NCBI GenBank assembly: GCA_005888865.1
Contig: VBCL01000104.1
Coordinates: 1 to 8,663, forward strand
Direction of reading: 5' to 3'
Length of the DNA stretch: 8,663 nucleotides
From: Betaproteobacteria bacterium
Lineage (GTDB): Bacteria; Pseudomonadota; Gammaproteobacteria; Burkholderiales; Casimicrobiaceae
The notes below the pieces were generated by a model. It ran no database searches and was not told the origin of the DNA. It was given only the letters and a program-made list of their open reading frames with translations. Positions 1-6,619 of the stretch are shown here, in pieces (position 1 is the stretch's first letter; each line of letters opens with the position of its first letter). Both the position numbers and the translations under genes were made by a program.

Positions 1-1418
1 ATCCCGGGTTCGAGCGGGAGATCGAGCCCCGGGCGGTCGAGGATTATTTCGCCTACGGCTACGTGCCCGAGCCCCACACGATCTTCGCTCGGGCGATGAA
101 GCTTCCGCCGGGCCACACCCTGTGCGTGCGCCGCGGCGCGGCTCTTCCCGAGCCTCGTGAATACTGGGACGTGCCGTTCAAGCCGGGGCCATCGCTTTCG
201 CCGCAGGCCGCGCAGGACGAGCTCATCGAACGATTGCGCGAAGCCGTCAGGATTCGGCTGGTCGCCGAGGTGCCGCTGGGCGCGTTCCTGTCGGGCGGTG
301 TCGACTCGAGCGCCGTGGTAGCGATGATGGCCGGTTGTTCGAGCGAAGCAGTGAATACCTGTTCGATCTCCTTCGGCGATCCGGAGTTCAACGAGGCCGC
401 CTATGCGCAGAAGATTGCCGAGCGCTATCGCACGCGTCACCGCGTCGAGCGCGTCGATACCGACGACTTCGGCCTGCTCGACACCTTGGCCGACATGTAC
501 GACGAGCCGTTCGCCGACAGCTCGGCGATTCCGACGTATCGGCTCTGCGAGCTCGCGCGCAAGAGCGTGACCGTGGCGCTGTCGGGAGATGGTGGGGACG
601 AGAACTTTGCAGGGTATCGCCGCTATCGCTGGCACGTTTACGAAGAACGGATGCGCTCGGTCCTGCCGCAGTCGCTGAGGGCGCCGGTTTTCGGCCTTCT
701 TGGGAACCTGTATCCGAAGGCCGACTGGGCGCCGAAGGTGCTGCGCGCCAAGTCGACGCTGGAAGCATTGGCGCGCAACTCGGTCGAGGGATACTTTCAT
801 AGCGTCTCGGTCATGGGCGATCCGCTGCGGCAGCGGCTGCTCTCGGACTCGTTCCGGCGTGACCTGCAGGGTTATCGCGCGATCGAGGTCTTGCGCCGGC
901 ACGCCGGCAGGGCGCCCACCGCCGAGCCGCTCTCGCTCGTCCAGTACCTCGACATGAAGACCTACCTGGTTGGCGACATCCTGACCAAGGTCGACCGCGC
1001 CAGCATGGCCCATTCCCTGGAAGTGCGGGTGCCGTTGCTGGACCATCCGCTGATGGAATGGCTCTCGGGCCTGGCGCCCGACCTGAAGCTGCGCGGGCGC
1101 GAAGGCAAATACCTGTTCAAGAAGGCGCTCGAGTCCTATTTGCCGCAGGAGATCCTGTATCGCCCGAAGATGGGATTCTCCGTGCCGCTCGCGAGCTGGT
1201 TCCGTGGGCCGCTCCGCCAGCGGGTCAAGTCCGCCGTTCTCGGGCCCGTATTGATGGACTCCGGATATTTCAATCCGCGGTTTCTGCGCGAGATGGTCGA
1301 CGATCATCAATCGGGTGCGCGCGATTACGGCGTTCCGCTCTGGTCGCTGCTCATGTTCGAAGCGTTCCTGCGCAAGACGATTGGTGCGCGCAGCGCAGAC
1401 AAGTTCAAGGTGGCGTAG
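1..1418 (+). CDS. Asparagine-synthase-like amidotransferase, exosortase A-associated type (5' end cut off)
   Basis: Glutamine-dependent amidotransferase of the AsnB family, cytoplasmic. The reading frame is open from base 3, upstream of the GTG at 63, and the residues before that GTG (EREIEPRAVEDYFAYGYVPE) match the family's conserved linker. The gene therefore begins before the window, and 63 is not its start. The visible 471 residues hold the end of the N-terminal glutaminase domain and the whole synthetase domain. The ATP-pyrophosphatase P-loop SGGVDSS starts at base 291, and the second nucleotide motif SGDGGDENFAGY starts at 582. Further family blocks are LTKVDRASMAHSLEVRVPLLD and KMGFSVPLASWFR. 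AsnB-type proteins are usually near 600 residues, so about 150 to 170 are missing, including the catalytic N-terminal Cys, which cannot be checked. The sequence resembles the exosortase A system amidotransferase 1 family. In polysaccharide loci such proteins are thought to amidate uronic acids or other carboxyl groups rather than aspartate; the substrate here is inferred only. It ends with TAG, 72 bases before the probable start of the next gene. Confidence 0.92.
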   Translation, partial: PGFEREIEPRAVEDYFAYGYVPEPHTIFARAMKLPPGHTLCVRRGAALPEPREYWDVPFKPGPSLSPQAAQDELIERLREAVRIRLVAEVPLGAFLSGGVDSSAVVAMMAGCSSEAVNTCSISFGDPEFNEAAYAQKIAERYRTRHRVERVDTDDFGLLDTLADMYDEPFADSSAIPTYRLCELARKSVTVALSGDGGDENFAGYRRYRWHVYEERMRSVLPQSLRAPVFGLLGNLYPKADWAPKVLRAKSTLEALARNSVEGYFHSVSVMGDPLRQRLLSDSFRRDLQGYRAIEVLRRHAGRAPTAEPLSLVQYLDMKTYLVGDILTKVDRASMAHSLEVRVPLLDHPLMEWLSGLAPDLKLRGREGKYLFKKALESYLPQEILYRPKMGFSVPLASWFRGPLRQRVKSAVLGPVLMDSGYFNPRFLREMVDDHQSGARDYGVPLWSLLMFEAFLRKTIGARSADKFKVA

Positions 1419-1490
1419 TGTCCCGATTCGTCAATGCTCCGCGTGGCAGGGCAGTCGGTCGGTGCGGAACGAACTAGCGGCCGGTACCCC

Positions 1491-2720
1491 GTGCGCATCC
1501 TCCACATCCTCGACCATTCGCTGCCTCTGCACAGCGGATACACGTTCCGCACGCTGTCGATATTGCAGGAGCAGCGACGGTTGGGATGGGAGACGACCCA
1601 TCTCACCGGGCCGAAGCAGGGCAGCGGCGAGGAGCTCGACGAGACCGTGGACGGATGGCATTTCCTGCGCACACCGCATGACGGCAAGGGCCTGCGCGGA
1701 TTGCCGGGTCTGGCGGAGCTCGCGATGATGGGCTCGCTCACGCGCCGGCTGGAAGACGTCGCGAAGCGCATCCGACCGCAGCTCTTGCATGCGCATTCGC
1801 CGGTGCTGAACGCGATTCCCGCGCTGCGCGTTGGACACCGCCTCGGCATCCCCGTCCTCTACGAGGTGCGCGCCTTCTGGGAGGACGCCGCGGTCGATCA
1901 CGGGCGCACTCGTGAAGGTGCACTGCGGTATCGCCTGACGCGGGCTCTGGAGACCTATGCGCTCAAGCACGCGGACGCGGTGACGACGATCTGCGAGGGT
2001 CTGCGCGCGGATATCGTCTCGCGCGGCATCGATGCGCGGAAAGTCACCGTCGTTCCCAACGCCGTGGACGTCGAAAAGTTCGTGCTGGGCCGCGAGCCGG
2101 ACGAGTCGCTGCGCCGCCAGCTCGGCCTCGATGGCGCAATCGTCCTCGGTTTCATCGGGTCTTTCTACGCGTACGAGGGCCTCGCCCTGCTGCTGCAGGC
2201 GTTGCCGCGGATGCTCGCCGTGGAGCCGCGCGTCCGCGTGCTCTTTGTCGGCGGTGGAGCCGAGGAAGCCAATCTCAAGCAGATTGCCGCGCGACTCTCG
2301 CTCGAAGACAAGGTCCGCTTCGCGGGCCGCGTTCCCCACGCCGAAGTGCAGCGCTACTACGACCTCATCGACGTGCTGGTTTATCCGCGGCTCCCGATGC
2401 GTTTGACGGAGCTCGTCACGCCGCTCAAACCGCTCGAGGCGATGGCCCAGGGACGTTTGCTCGCCGCCTCGGACGTCGGGGGCCATCGCGAATTGATTCG
2501 GGATCAGGAGACGGGTGTTCTGTTCCGCGCGGGCGACGCGGATGCGTTGGCCGCGAAAGTTCTCGAGCTGTTGGTCAATCGGCCCCGTTGGGCAGCGTTG
2601 CGCGCGGCGGCGCGGCACTTCGTCGAAACCGAGCGCAGCTGGACGTCGAGCGTCGGCCGGTATCGCCAACCCTATCACCGGCTCACGGGTGAGACGGAAG
2701 GGGCCTATGCCCGAGCCTGA
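1491..2720 (+). CDS. GT4 glycosyltransferase, exosortase A-associated type
   Basis: Retaining GT-B glycosyltransferase of family 4, probably adding a sugar from a nucleotide donor to a lipid-linked exopolysaccharide precursor at the cytoplasmic membrane face. I chose the GTG at 1491 because the product then opens with V/M-RILHILDHSLPLHSGYTFR, the usual N-terminus of exosortase-associated members, giving 409 residues. An in-frame ATG at 1434 would add 19 residues that look unlike the family, and neither start has a strong ribosome binding site. Visible features, numbered from 1491, are the N-terminal acceptor-domain block to about residue 50, a hydrophobic PQLLHAHSPVLNAIPAL segment, a donor-domain start VVPNAVDVEKF near 188, and the glycine-rich LGFIGSFYAYEGL near 219. 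The C-terminal donor-binding block LTELVTPLKPLEAMAQG is near 305 to 321. The 3' end overlaps the next gene by 14 bases, which suggests translational coupling. Family assignment is firm; the sugar and linkage cannot be read from the sequence. Confidence 0.9.
   Translation: MRILHILDHSLPLHSGYTFRTLSILQEQRRLGWETTHLTGPKQGSGEELDETVDGWHFLRTPHDGKGLRGLPGLAELAMMGSLTRRLEDVAKRIRPQLLHAHSPVLNAIPALRVGHRLGIPVLYEVRAFWEDAAVDHGRTREGALRYRLTRALETYALKHADAVTTICEGLRADIVSRGIDARKVTVVPNAVDVEKFVLGREPDESLRRQLGLDGAIVLGFIGSFYAYEGLALLLQALPRMLAVEPRVRVLFVGGGAEEANLKQIAARLSLEDKVRFAGRVPHAEVQRYYDLIDVLVYPRLPMRLTELVTPLKPLEAMAQGRLLAASDVGGHRELIRDQETGVLFRAGDADALAAKVLELLVNRPRWAALRAAARHFVETERSWTSSVGRYRQPYHRLTGETEGAYARA
2696..2703 (+). 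promoter_or_regulatory. Ribosome binding site for the second glycosyltransferase gene
   Basis: GGAAGGGG lies 3 bases before the ATG at 2707, inside the 3' end of the preceding gene. The spacing is a little short, but the purine block is the strongest nearby. It supports 2707 as the start rather than the ATG at 2515 of the same open frame, whose first 64 codons encode an arginine/serine-rich shadow of the preceding gene. Confidence 0.6.
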
Positions 2721-3969
2721 ACCCCGGATCATCGTCCTGAGCACGCTCTTTCCGCACGCGGGGCAACCGACGACGGGCCTCTTCATTCGCGAACGCATGT
2801 TTCGCGTCGGACGATTGCTTCCACTGATCGTCATCGCCCCCGTTCCGTGGTTTCCTTTTCAAGGCTTGCTGCGTGGCTGGAGGCCGCATTTCCGGCCGCC
2901 GGCACCGGCGGTGGAGATGCAGCAGGACGTCGAGGTCCGACGCCCGCGGTTCTTCTCGGTACCCGGAGCCTTCAAATGGCTCGATGGGCTGTGCATGGCT
3001 CTCGCGTGTCTGCCGCTGCTGTTGCGGTTCAAGCGTGAGGCCGGCTGCAGCGTCATCGACGCCCATTTCGCATATCCGGAGGGCTATGCCGCCTCGCTGC
3101 TTGGACGCTGGCTGCAGATACCCGTATGCATCACCTTGCGTGGCACCGAGGTGCCGCTCGCGCGCGACCCGCGTCGGCGTTCGCGGATGATCGCGGCGAT
3201 GCAGCGCGCCACGCGCATCTTTGCCGTCTCGGAATCGCTCAAGCAGCATGCAATCGGCCTCGGCGTGGCCGCAGACAAGATTCTGGTCGTGGGTAATGGC
3301 GTCGATACGACAAGATTCCATCGGGTCGATCGGCAAGCGGCGCGCCAGAGGCTCGAGCTGGCGAGAGACGCACCGGTGCTGGTGTCGGTCGGCGCACTGG
3401 TCGAACGGAAAGGCTTCCACCGCGTGCTCGAATGCCTCCCGGGCCTGCGCCAGCGCTTTCCGGGACTCCGTTACCTGATCGTCGGTGGAGCGGGCCCGGA
3501 AGGCGATTGCAGTGCGCGCCTGCGTGCTCTGACGATGGAACTGGGATTGCAGGATTGTGTTGTCTTCCTGGGTGCGATCGCGTCCGACGAGCTGAAGATA
3601 CCGTTGTCCGCCGCCGATGTGTTCGTGCTGGCGACGAGCAACGAAGGCTGGGCCAACGTATTTCTCGAGGCGATGGCCTGTGGACTGCCGGTGGTGACGA
3701 CTGATGTCGGCGGCAATGCCGAAGTCGTCGCCGATGCGAAGCTGGGGACGCTGGTGCCGTTCGGGCAAGCGGAGCGGCTTTCGCAGGCGATCGCCGACGC
3801 GCTGGTCCGCGAATGGGATCGTGACGTCATCATGGCCTACGCCAAGGGCAACAGCTGGGAACGCAGCGTGAAAACGCTCACCGATGAATTCACCGCGATC
3901 GCGGCGCGCCAGGCCGGGATGGGCGTACGCCGGCAAGGGTCGCCGGCCAAGCGATTGTTGCGGAGCTGA
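2707..3969 (+). CDS. GT4 glycosyltransferase, second in the operon
   Basis: Retaining GT-B glycosyltransferase of family 4, 420 residues, a normal length for the family. The start at ATG 2707 is fixed by a GGAAGGGG site and by the product opening RIIVLSTLFPHAGQPTTGLF, a typical GT4 first strand and loop. The N-terminal acceptor domain runs to about residue 195 and includes the DAHFAYPEGYAASLL block (118-132), common in GT4 proteins, and TLRGTEVP (143-150). The donor domain starts at NGVDTTRFH (197-205), followed by GALVERKGF (229-237) with the phosphate-binding Lys, LIVGGAGPEG (257-266), and the E-x7-E motif in EGWANVFLE (313-321) with intact glutamates. A basic, alanine-rich tail of about 20 residues follows residue 400. 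There is no signal peptide; two hydrophobic stretches (38-50 and 94-106) could sit against the membrane. It overlaps the upstream gene by 14 bases and is followed after 4 bases by the adenylating ligase. It is clearly divergent from the preceding GT4 gene, so a recent tandem duplication is unlikely. Donor and acceptor are unknown. Confidence 0.9.
   Translation: MPEPEPRIIVLSTLFPHAGQPTTGLFIRERMFRVGRLLPLIVIAPVPWFPFQGLLRGWRPHFRPPAPAVEMQQDVEVRRPRFFSVPGAFKWLDGLCMALACLPLLLRFKREAGCSVIDAHFAYPEGYAASLLGRWLQIPVCITLRGTEVPLARDPRRRSRMIAAMQRATRIFAVSESLKQHAIGLGVAADKILVVGNGVDTTRFHRVDRQAARQRLELARDAPVLVSVGALVERKGFHRVLECLPGLRQRFPGLRYLIVGGAGPEGDCSARLRALTMELGLQDCVVFLGAIASDELKIPLSAADVFVLATSNEGWANVFLEAMACGLPVVTTDVGGNAEVVADAKLGTLVPFGQAERLSQAIADALVREWDRDVIMAYAKGNSWERSVKTLTDEFTAIAARQAGMGVRRQGSPAKRLLRS
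3962..3965 (+). promoter_or_regulatory. Ribosome binding site for the adenylate-forming ligase gene
   Basis: GGAG is centred well for the ATG at 3974, with 8 bases between. It overlaps the last codons of the upstream gene. It favours 3974 over the upstream in-frame ATG at 3884, whose first 30 codons are a shadow of the preceding glycosyltransferase and would overlap it by 86 bases. Confidence 0.6.
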
Positions 3970-3973
3970 CGCG

Positions 3974-5380
3974 ATGCCGCATCCCTGGCTCTCCCGCCAC
4001 GTCGTCTATCCGCTGCAGGAACGCCTGCTCGAGCGGCCGACGTTTGCGTACCTGGAGAGCCTCGAACAGAGCCAGTGGCTGTCCCGCGCCGACCTCGAGC
4101 ATCTGCAATCGCGGAAGCTGACGGGACTGCTCCAGACAGCGGCCAAGCACAGCCCATGGCACGCCGAACGCATCGCCGCCGCGGGTCTCGACGTCGGCAG
4201 GGATGGCGCAACCGTGACGCTCGACGCACTACGCCGGATCCCGCGCATGACCCGACAGGATGCGCGCGACAACGTCGAGCGCATTCGTTGGACGGACGTG
4301 CCCGGCGGCGCGTCGCGTTACAACACCGGCGGGTCCAGTGGTGAGCCCCTGATCTTCTACTTCGGCCGATGGCGACAGGCGTCTGACGCCGCGGGCCGCA
4401 TCCGGGCACGGCGCTGGTGGGGTGTCGACGTCGGCGATCGCGAAGTGTATCTGTGGGGCGCTCCGGCGGAGTTGAACAAGACCGATCGCCTCAAGACCGT
4501 CCGCGACGGCCTCCTCAACCAGTTGGTGCTCAACGCCTTCGCCATGTCCGCGGCCAATATGGACGCCTACCTTGACGCGGTGCAGGCATTCCGGCCGAAA
4601 TGCATCTACGGCTACGCGAGCAGTCTCGCGCTCCTCGCGGCGCGTGCCCGCGCGCATGGCGTCCGGCTGCGATTGCCCGAGCTCCGCGTCGTGTGCGCGA
4701 CCGGTGAGCCGCTTTATCCGCATCAGCGAGCGATCGTCGAGGAGGTCTTCGGCGTTCCGGCCGCGAACGAATTCGGCAGCCGGGATATCGGTTTCACCGC
4801 GCAAGAGACGCCACGCGGGCAGATGCTGTTGATCAGCGAGAGCATCGTTCTCGAAGTGCTCGACGAGTCGGGCCACCCGGTCGCGGTCGGTGAGCTGGGA
4901 GAAGCCGTAACCACCGGACTGTGCTCGGACGCGCAGCCGTTCATCCGTTACCGTACGGGCGATATGGTACGAGTGAGCCCGGAGCATTGCCGTGATGGGC
5001 GAGGGTTGCATGTGCTGAGTGAGGTCGTCGGGCGCACGACGGACTTCGTCGTTCGAAGCGACGGCACCCTCATGCACGCGCTCGCCGTCATTTACGTGCT
5101 TCGAGACGTGGAAGGCATCGCCCAATTCAAGTTCATCCAGCACGCGTTACGCGAGGTCGAGATCTTGGTCGTGCCGGGAGCTCAATGGACTGCTGCCGCG
5201 CAGGCCAAGGTGATCGCAGGGCTTGCCATGCGCCTCGGCAACGACGTGCGCATCGTGATTCGGATTGTCGACGCCATTCCGGTCGAAGCCTCCGGCAAGT
5301 ACCGCTATGTGGTGACCCACGTGTCGCCGCAGCCGGGCCTCGAGGCGGAGATGCGAATGATCGAATCGGTGCAGGTTTAG
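3974..5380 (+). CDS. CapK/PaaK-type adenylate-forming ligase (phenylacetate-CoA ligase-like)
   Basis: Member of the ANL (AMP-forming acyl/aryl ligase) superfamily, of the phenylacetate-CoA ligase/CapK branch (COG1541), 468 residues, a usual length. It should activate a carboxylic acid with ATP to an acyl-adenylate and pass it to CoA or another acceptor in the cytoplasm. Core motifs appear in order: ATP P-loop NTGGSSGEP (117-125), IYGYASSLALLA (211-222), CATGEPL (241-247), the A5-like FGSRDIG (267-273), A7 RYRTGD (325-330), A8 GRTTD (353-357) and A10 EASGKYRYV with the catalytic Lys at 442. The A5 position, usually Glu (YGxxE), is Asp271, and the Cys/His that often follow in PaaK and CapK proteins (roughly EC...GLH) are replaced by QETPRGQMLL. 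In capsule and exopolysaccharide loci CapK-like proteins are suspected of acylating or aminoacylating sugars, but few have been tested. No acyl carrier protein or acyltransferase is adjacent. The next gene starts 12 bases downstream. The superfamily is certain; the substrate is unknown. Confidence 0.88.
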   Translation: MPHPWLSRHVVYPLQERLLERPTFAYLESLEQSQWLSRADLEHLQSRKLTGLLQTAAKHSPWHAERIAAAGLDVGRDGATVTLDALRRIPRMTRQDARDNVERIRWTDVPGGASRYNTGGSSGEPLIFYFGRWRQASDAAGRIRARRWWGVDVGDREVYLWGAPAELNKTDRLKTVRDGLLNQLVLNAFAMSAANMDAYLDAVQAFRPKCIYGYASSLALLAARARAHGVRLRLPELRVVCATGEPLYPHQRAIVEEVFGVPAANEFGSRDIGFTAQETPRGQMLLISESIVLEVLDESGHPVAVGELGEAVTTGLCSDAQPFIRYRTGDMVRVSPEHCRDGRGLHVLSEVVGRTTDFVVRSDGTLMHALAVIYVLRDVEGIAQFKFIQHALREVEILVVPGAQWTAAAQAKVIAGLAMRLGNDVRIVIRIVDAIPVEASGKYRYVVTHVSPQPGLEAEMRMIESVQV

Positions 5381-5392
5381 GCCAGCGAGCCC

Positions 5393-6619
5393 ATGCGTCT
5401 GCCCAAGCTTCTTTCCGCGCCTTTCCGCTACGAGCCGTGGCGTCCGCGCCACGCCCGCCTGATCGCGCTCGATCTTGTGGGCGGGGCGGAGCCCGAGTAC
5501 ACGCATCTCGACCATCTGCGTGCGGCGATCGACTGGCTCTGCCATGCCCAGGACGTACGCGATGGCAAGTCCGACGCCGGTGGCGTGTCAGCGGGCTGGA
5601 GCTTCGAAGACGGATGGCTTCCGAGCTATCCGGAGACGAGCGGATACATCGTCGAGACGTTCATCGCGGCAGCGCGGGTCCTCGATCGTCCCGAGTTGAT
5701 CGATCGCGCGCAGCGGATTATCGACTGGGAGCTCGAAATTCAGCGCTCCGACGGCGCTTTCCCCGGGCATTTCGGCGAGCCGGAGAGCGAGCCGGTGGTA
5801 TTCAACACCGGACAGATCATGCACGGGATGCTGGCGGGTTTCCTGCAGTTGCATCGCGCCGAGTGTCTGGATGCGGCGGTCAGAGCAGGGCACTGGCTGG
5901 CGCAGGTGCAGGAGCCCGACGGGTCCTGGCGACAGTTCGAGCACCACGGCGTGCCGCATGCCTACAACACGCGGGCGAGCTGGGCGCTGCTCGCCACCGG
6001 GCTCATCGCCGGCGATATAACGCAGAGGACGGCCGCAACGCGCAATATCGAATGGGCGCTCGCGCAGCAGCGAGAATCCGGCTGGTTCGCCCACAATGCG
6101 TTCGTTCGGGGCCGTCACCCGTTCACGCACACGATCGCCTACGCCATTCGCGGGCTGCTCGAGTGCGGCGTGCTGCTCGGGAGCAGCCGCTATGTCGACG
6201 CCGCGCTCAGGGCCGCCCGCGCGCTGGCCAGGGCGCAGCGTGCCGATGGCTGGCTTGCCGGCACCTATGACGCCTCATGGGTTCCGCGTGCGACGTACTG
6301 CTGTCTCACCGGCGTGGCCCAGATGAGCATCAACTGGATACGCTGCGCGCAAGCCGCGGGCGCGGTCGAATTGCGGGGCAAGGCGCGGGCGGGGCTGTCC
6401 TTCCTCAAGCGGAGACACCGAGTGTCCGATCGCGACCCAGCGGCGCGCGGCGCGATTGCGGGCTCGGCGCCGATCTGGGGCGGCTATTCGCGTTTCGAGT
6501 TTCCCAATTGGGCCGCAAAGTTTTTTGCCGATGCGCTGATCATGGATGAGACCGACCAGGCGGTACCGCCGGTGCCCGAGCTCGCGCGGTCGCGGCAGGA
6601 GTACGCTGCGTATGTCTGA
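5393..6619 (+). CDS. Six-repeat alpha/alpha-toroid protein, function unknown
   Basis: A soluble protein of 408 residues with no signal peptide or membrane segment, which I can assign to a fold but not to an enzyme. Six related repeats, mostly 52 to 57 residues apart, each have a turn with Gly and an aromatic or Leu residue, then a hydrophobic helix. They begin near residues 68 (GWSFEDGWLPSYPETSGY), 120 (DGAFPGHF), 176 (DGSWRQFEHH), 228 (ESGWFAHN), 285 (DGWLAGTY) and 358 (SAPIWGGY). Several inner helices open with Asn-Thr or Phe-Thr (FNTGQ, YNTRA, PFTHT). This is the pattern of an (alpha/alpha)6 barrel, as in squalene-cyclase/prenyltransferase-like, glycoside hydrolase GH88/GH105, epimerase and polysaccharide lyase proteins. 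Conserved His and acidic residues at the turns (H126, E129, H184, H185, H246) could line a carbohydrate-binding cavity. The ATG at 5393 follows the ligase stop by 12 bases with only a weak GCGAG site. The 3' end overlaps the formyltransferase by 8 bases. A glycan-modifying or cleaving role is inferred from context. Confidence 0.8.
   Translation: MRLPKLLSAPFRYEPWRPRHARLIALDLVGGAEPEYTHLDHLRAAIDWLCHAQDVRDGKSDAGGVSAGWSFEDGWLPSYPETSGYIVETFIAAARVLDRPELIDRAQRIIDWELEIQRSDGAFPGHFGEPESEPVVFNTGQIMHGMLAGFLQLHRAECLDAAVRAGHWLAQVQEPDGSWRQFEHHGVPHAYNTRASWALLATGLIAGDITQRTAATRNIEWALAQQRESGWFAHNAFVRGRHPFTHTIAYAIRGLLECGVLLGSSRYVDAALRAARALARAQRADGWLAGTYDASWVPRATYCCLTGVAQMSINWIRCAQAAGAVELRGKARAGLSFLKRRHRVSDRDPAARGAIAGSAPIWGGYSRFEFPNWAAKFFADALIMDETDQAVPPVPELARSRQEYAAYV
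6597..6601 (+). promoter_or_regulatory. Ribosome binding site for the formyltransferase gene
   Basis: AGGAG lies 10 bases before the ATG at 6612, within the end of the toroid gene. It supports 6612 over the in-frame upstream ATG at 6546, whose first 22 codons are arginine-rich and out of character for a formyltransferase N-terminus. Confidence 0.6.

Noticed and set aside
63..65. GTG at 63 as the start of the amidotransferase gene
   Set aside because: The frame remains open upstream to base 3 and encodes conserved family sequence, so the true start is outside the window.
2515..2706. N-terminal extension of the second glycosyltransferase from ATG 2515
   Set aside because: The 64 extra residues are a shadow of the upstream gene, whereas ATG 2707 has a ribosome binding site and gives a typical GT4 N-terminus.
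1431..2834. Long minus-strand open frame (467 codons) opposite the first glycosyltransferase gene
   Set aside because: It mirrors a clear GT4 gene, its product is rich in Arg, Gln, His and Ala without recognisable motifs, and long antisense frames are expected in high-GC DNA.
2683..3936. Minus-strand open frame (417 codons) opposite the second glycosyltransferase gene
   Set aside because: Same reasoning: low-complexity Arg/His/Gln-rich product and full overlap with a gene carrying intact GT4 motifs.
1434..3969. The two adjacent GT4 genes as a tandem duplication
   Set aside because: They share only general GT4 features; their N-termini, donor-site blocks and lengths of intervening loops differ too much for a recent duplication.
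4229..5143. Minus-strand open frame (304 codons) opposite the adenylating ligase gene
   Set aside because: No motif is recognisable, and the plus-strand frame holds all ANL core motifs in order.
5185..6270. Plus-strand open frame (361 codons) overlapping the ligase and toroid genes in another frame
   Set aside because: The product is strongly Arg/Ala biased with no domain, and it covers parts of two supported genes.
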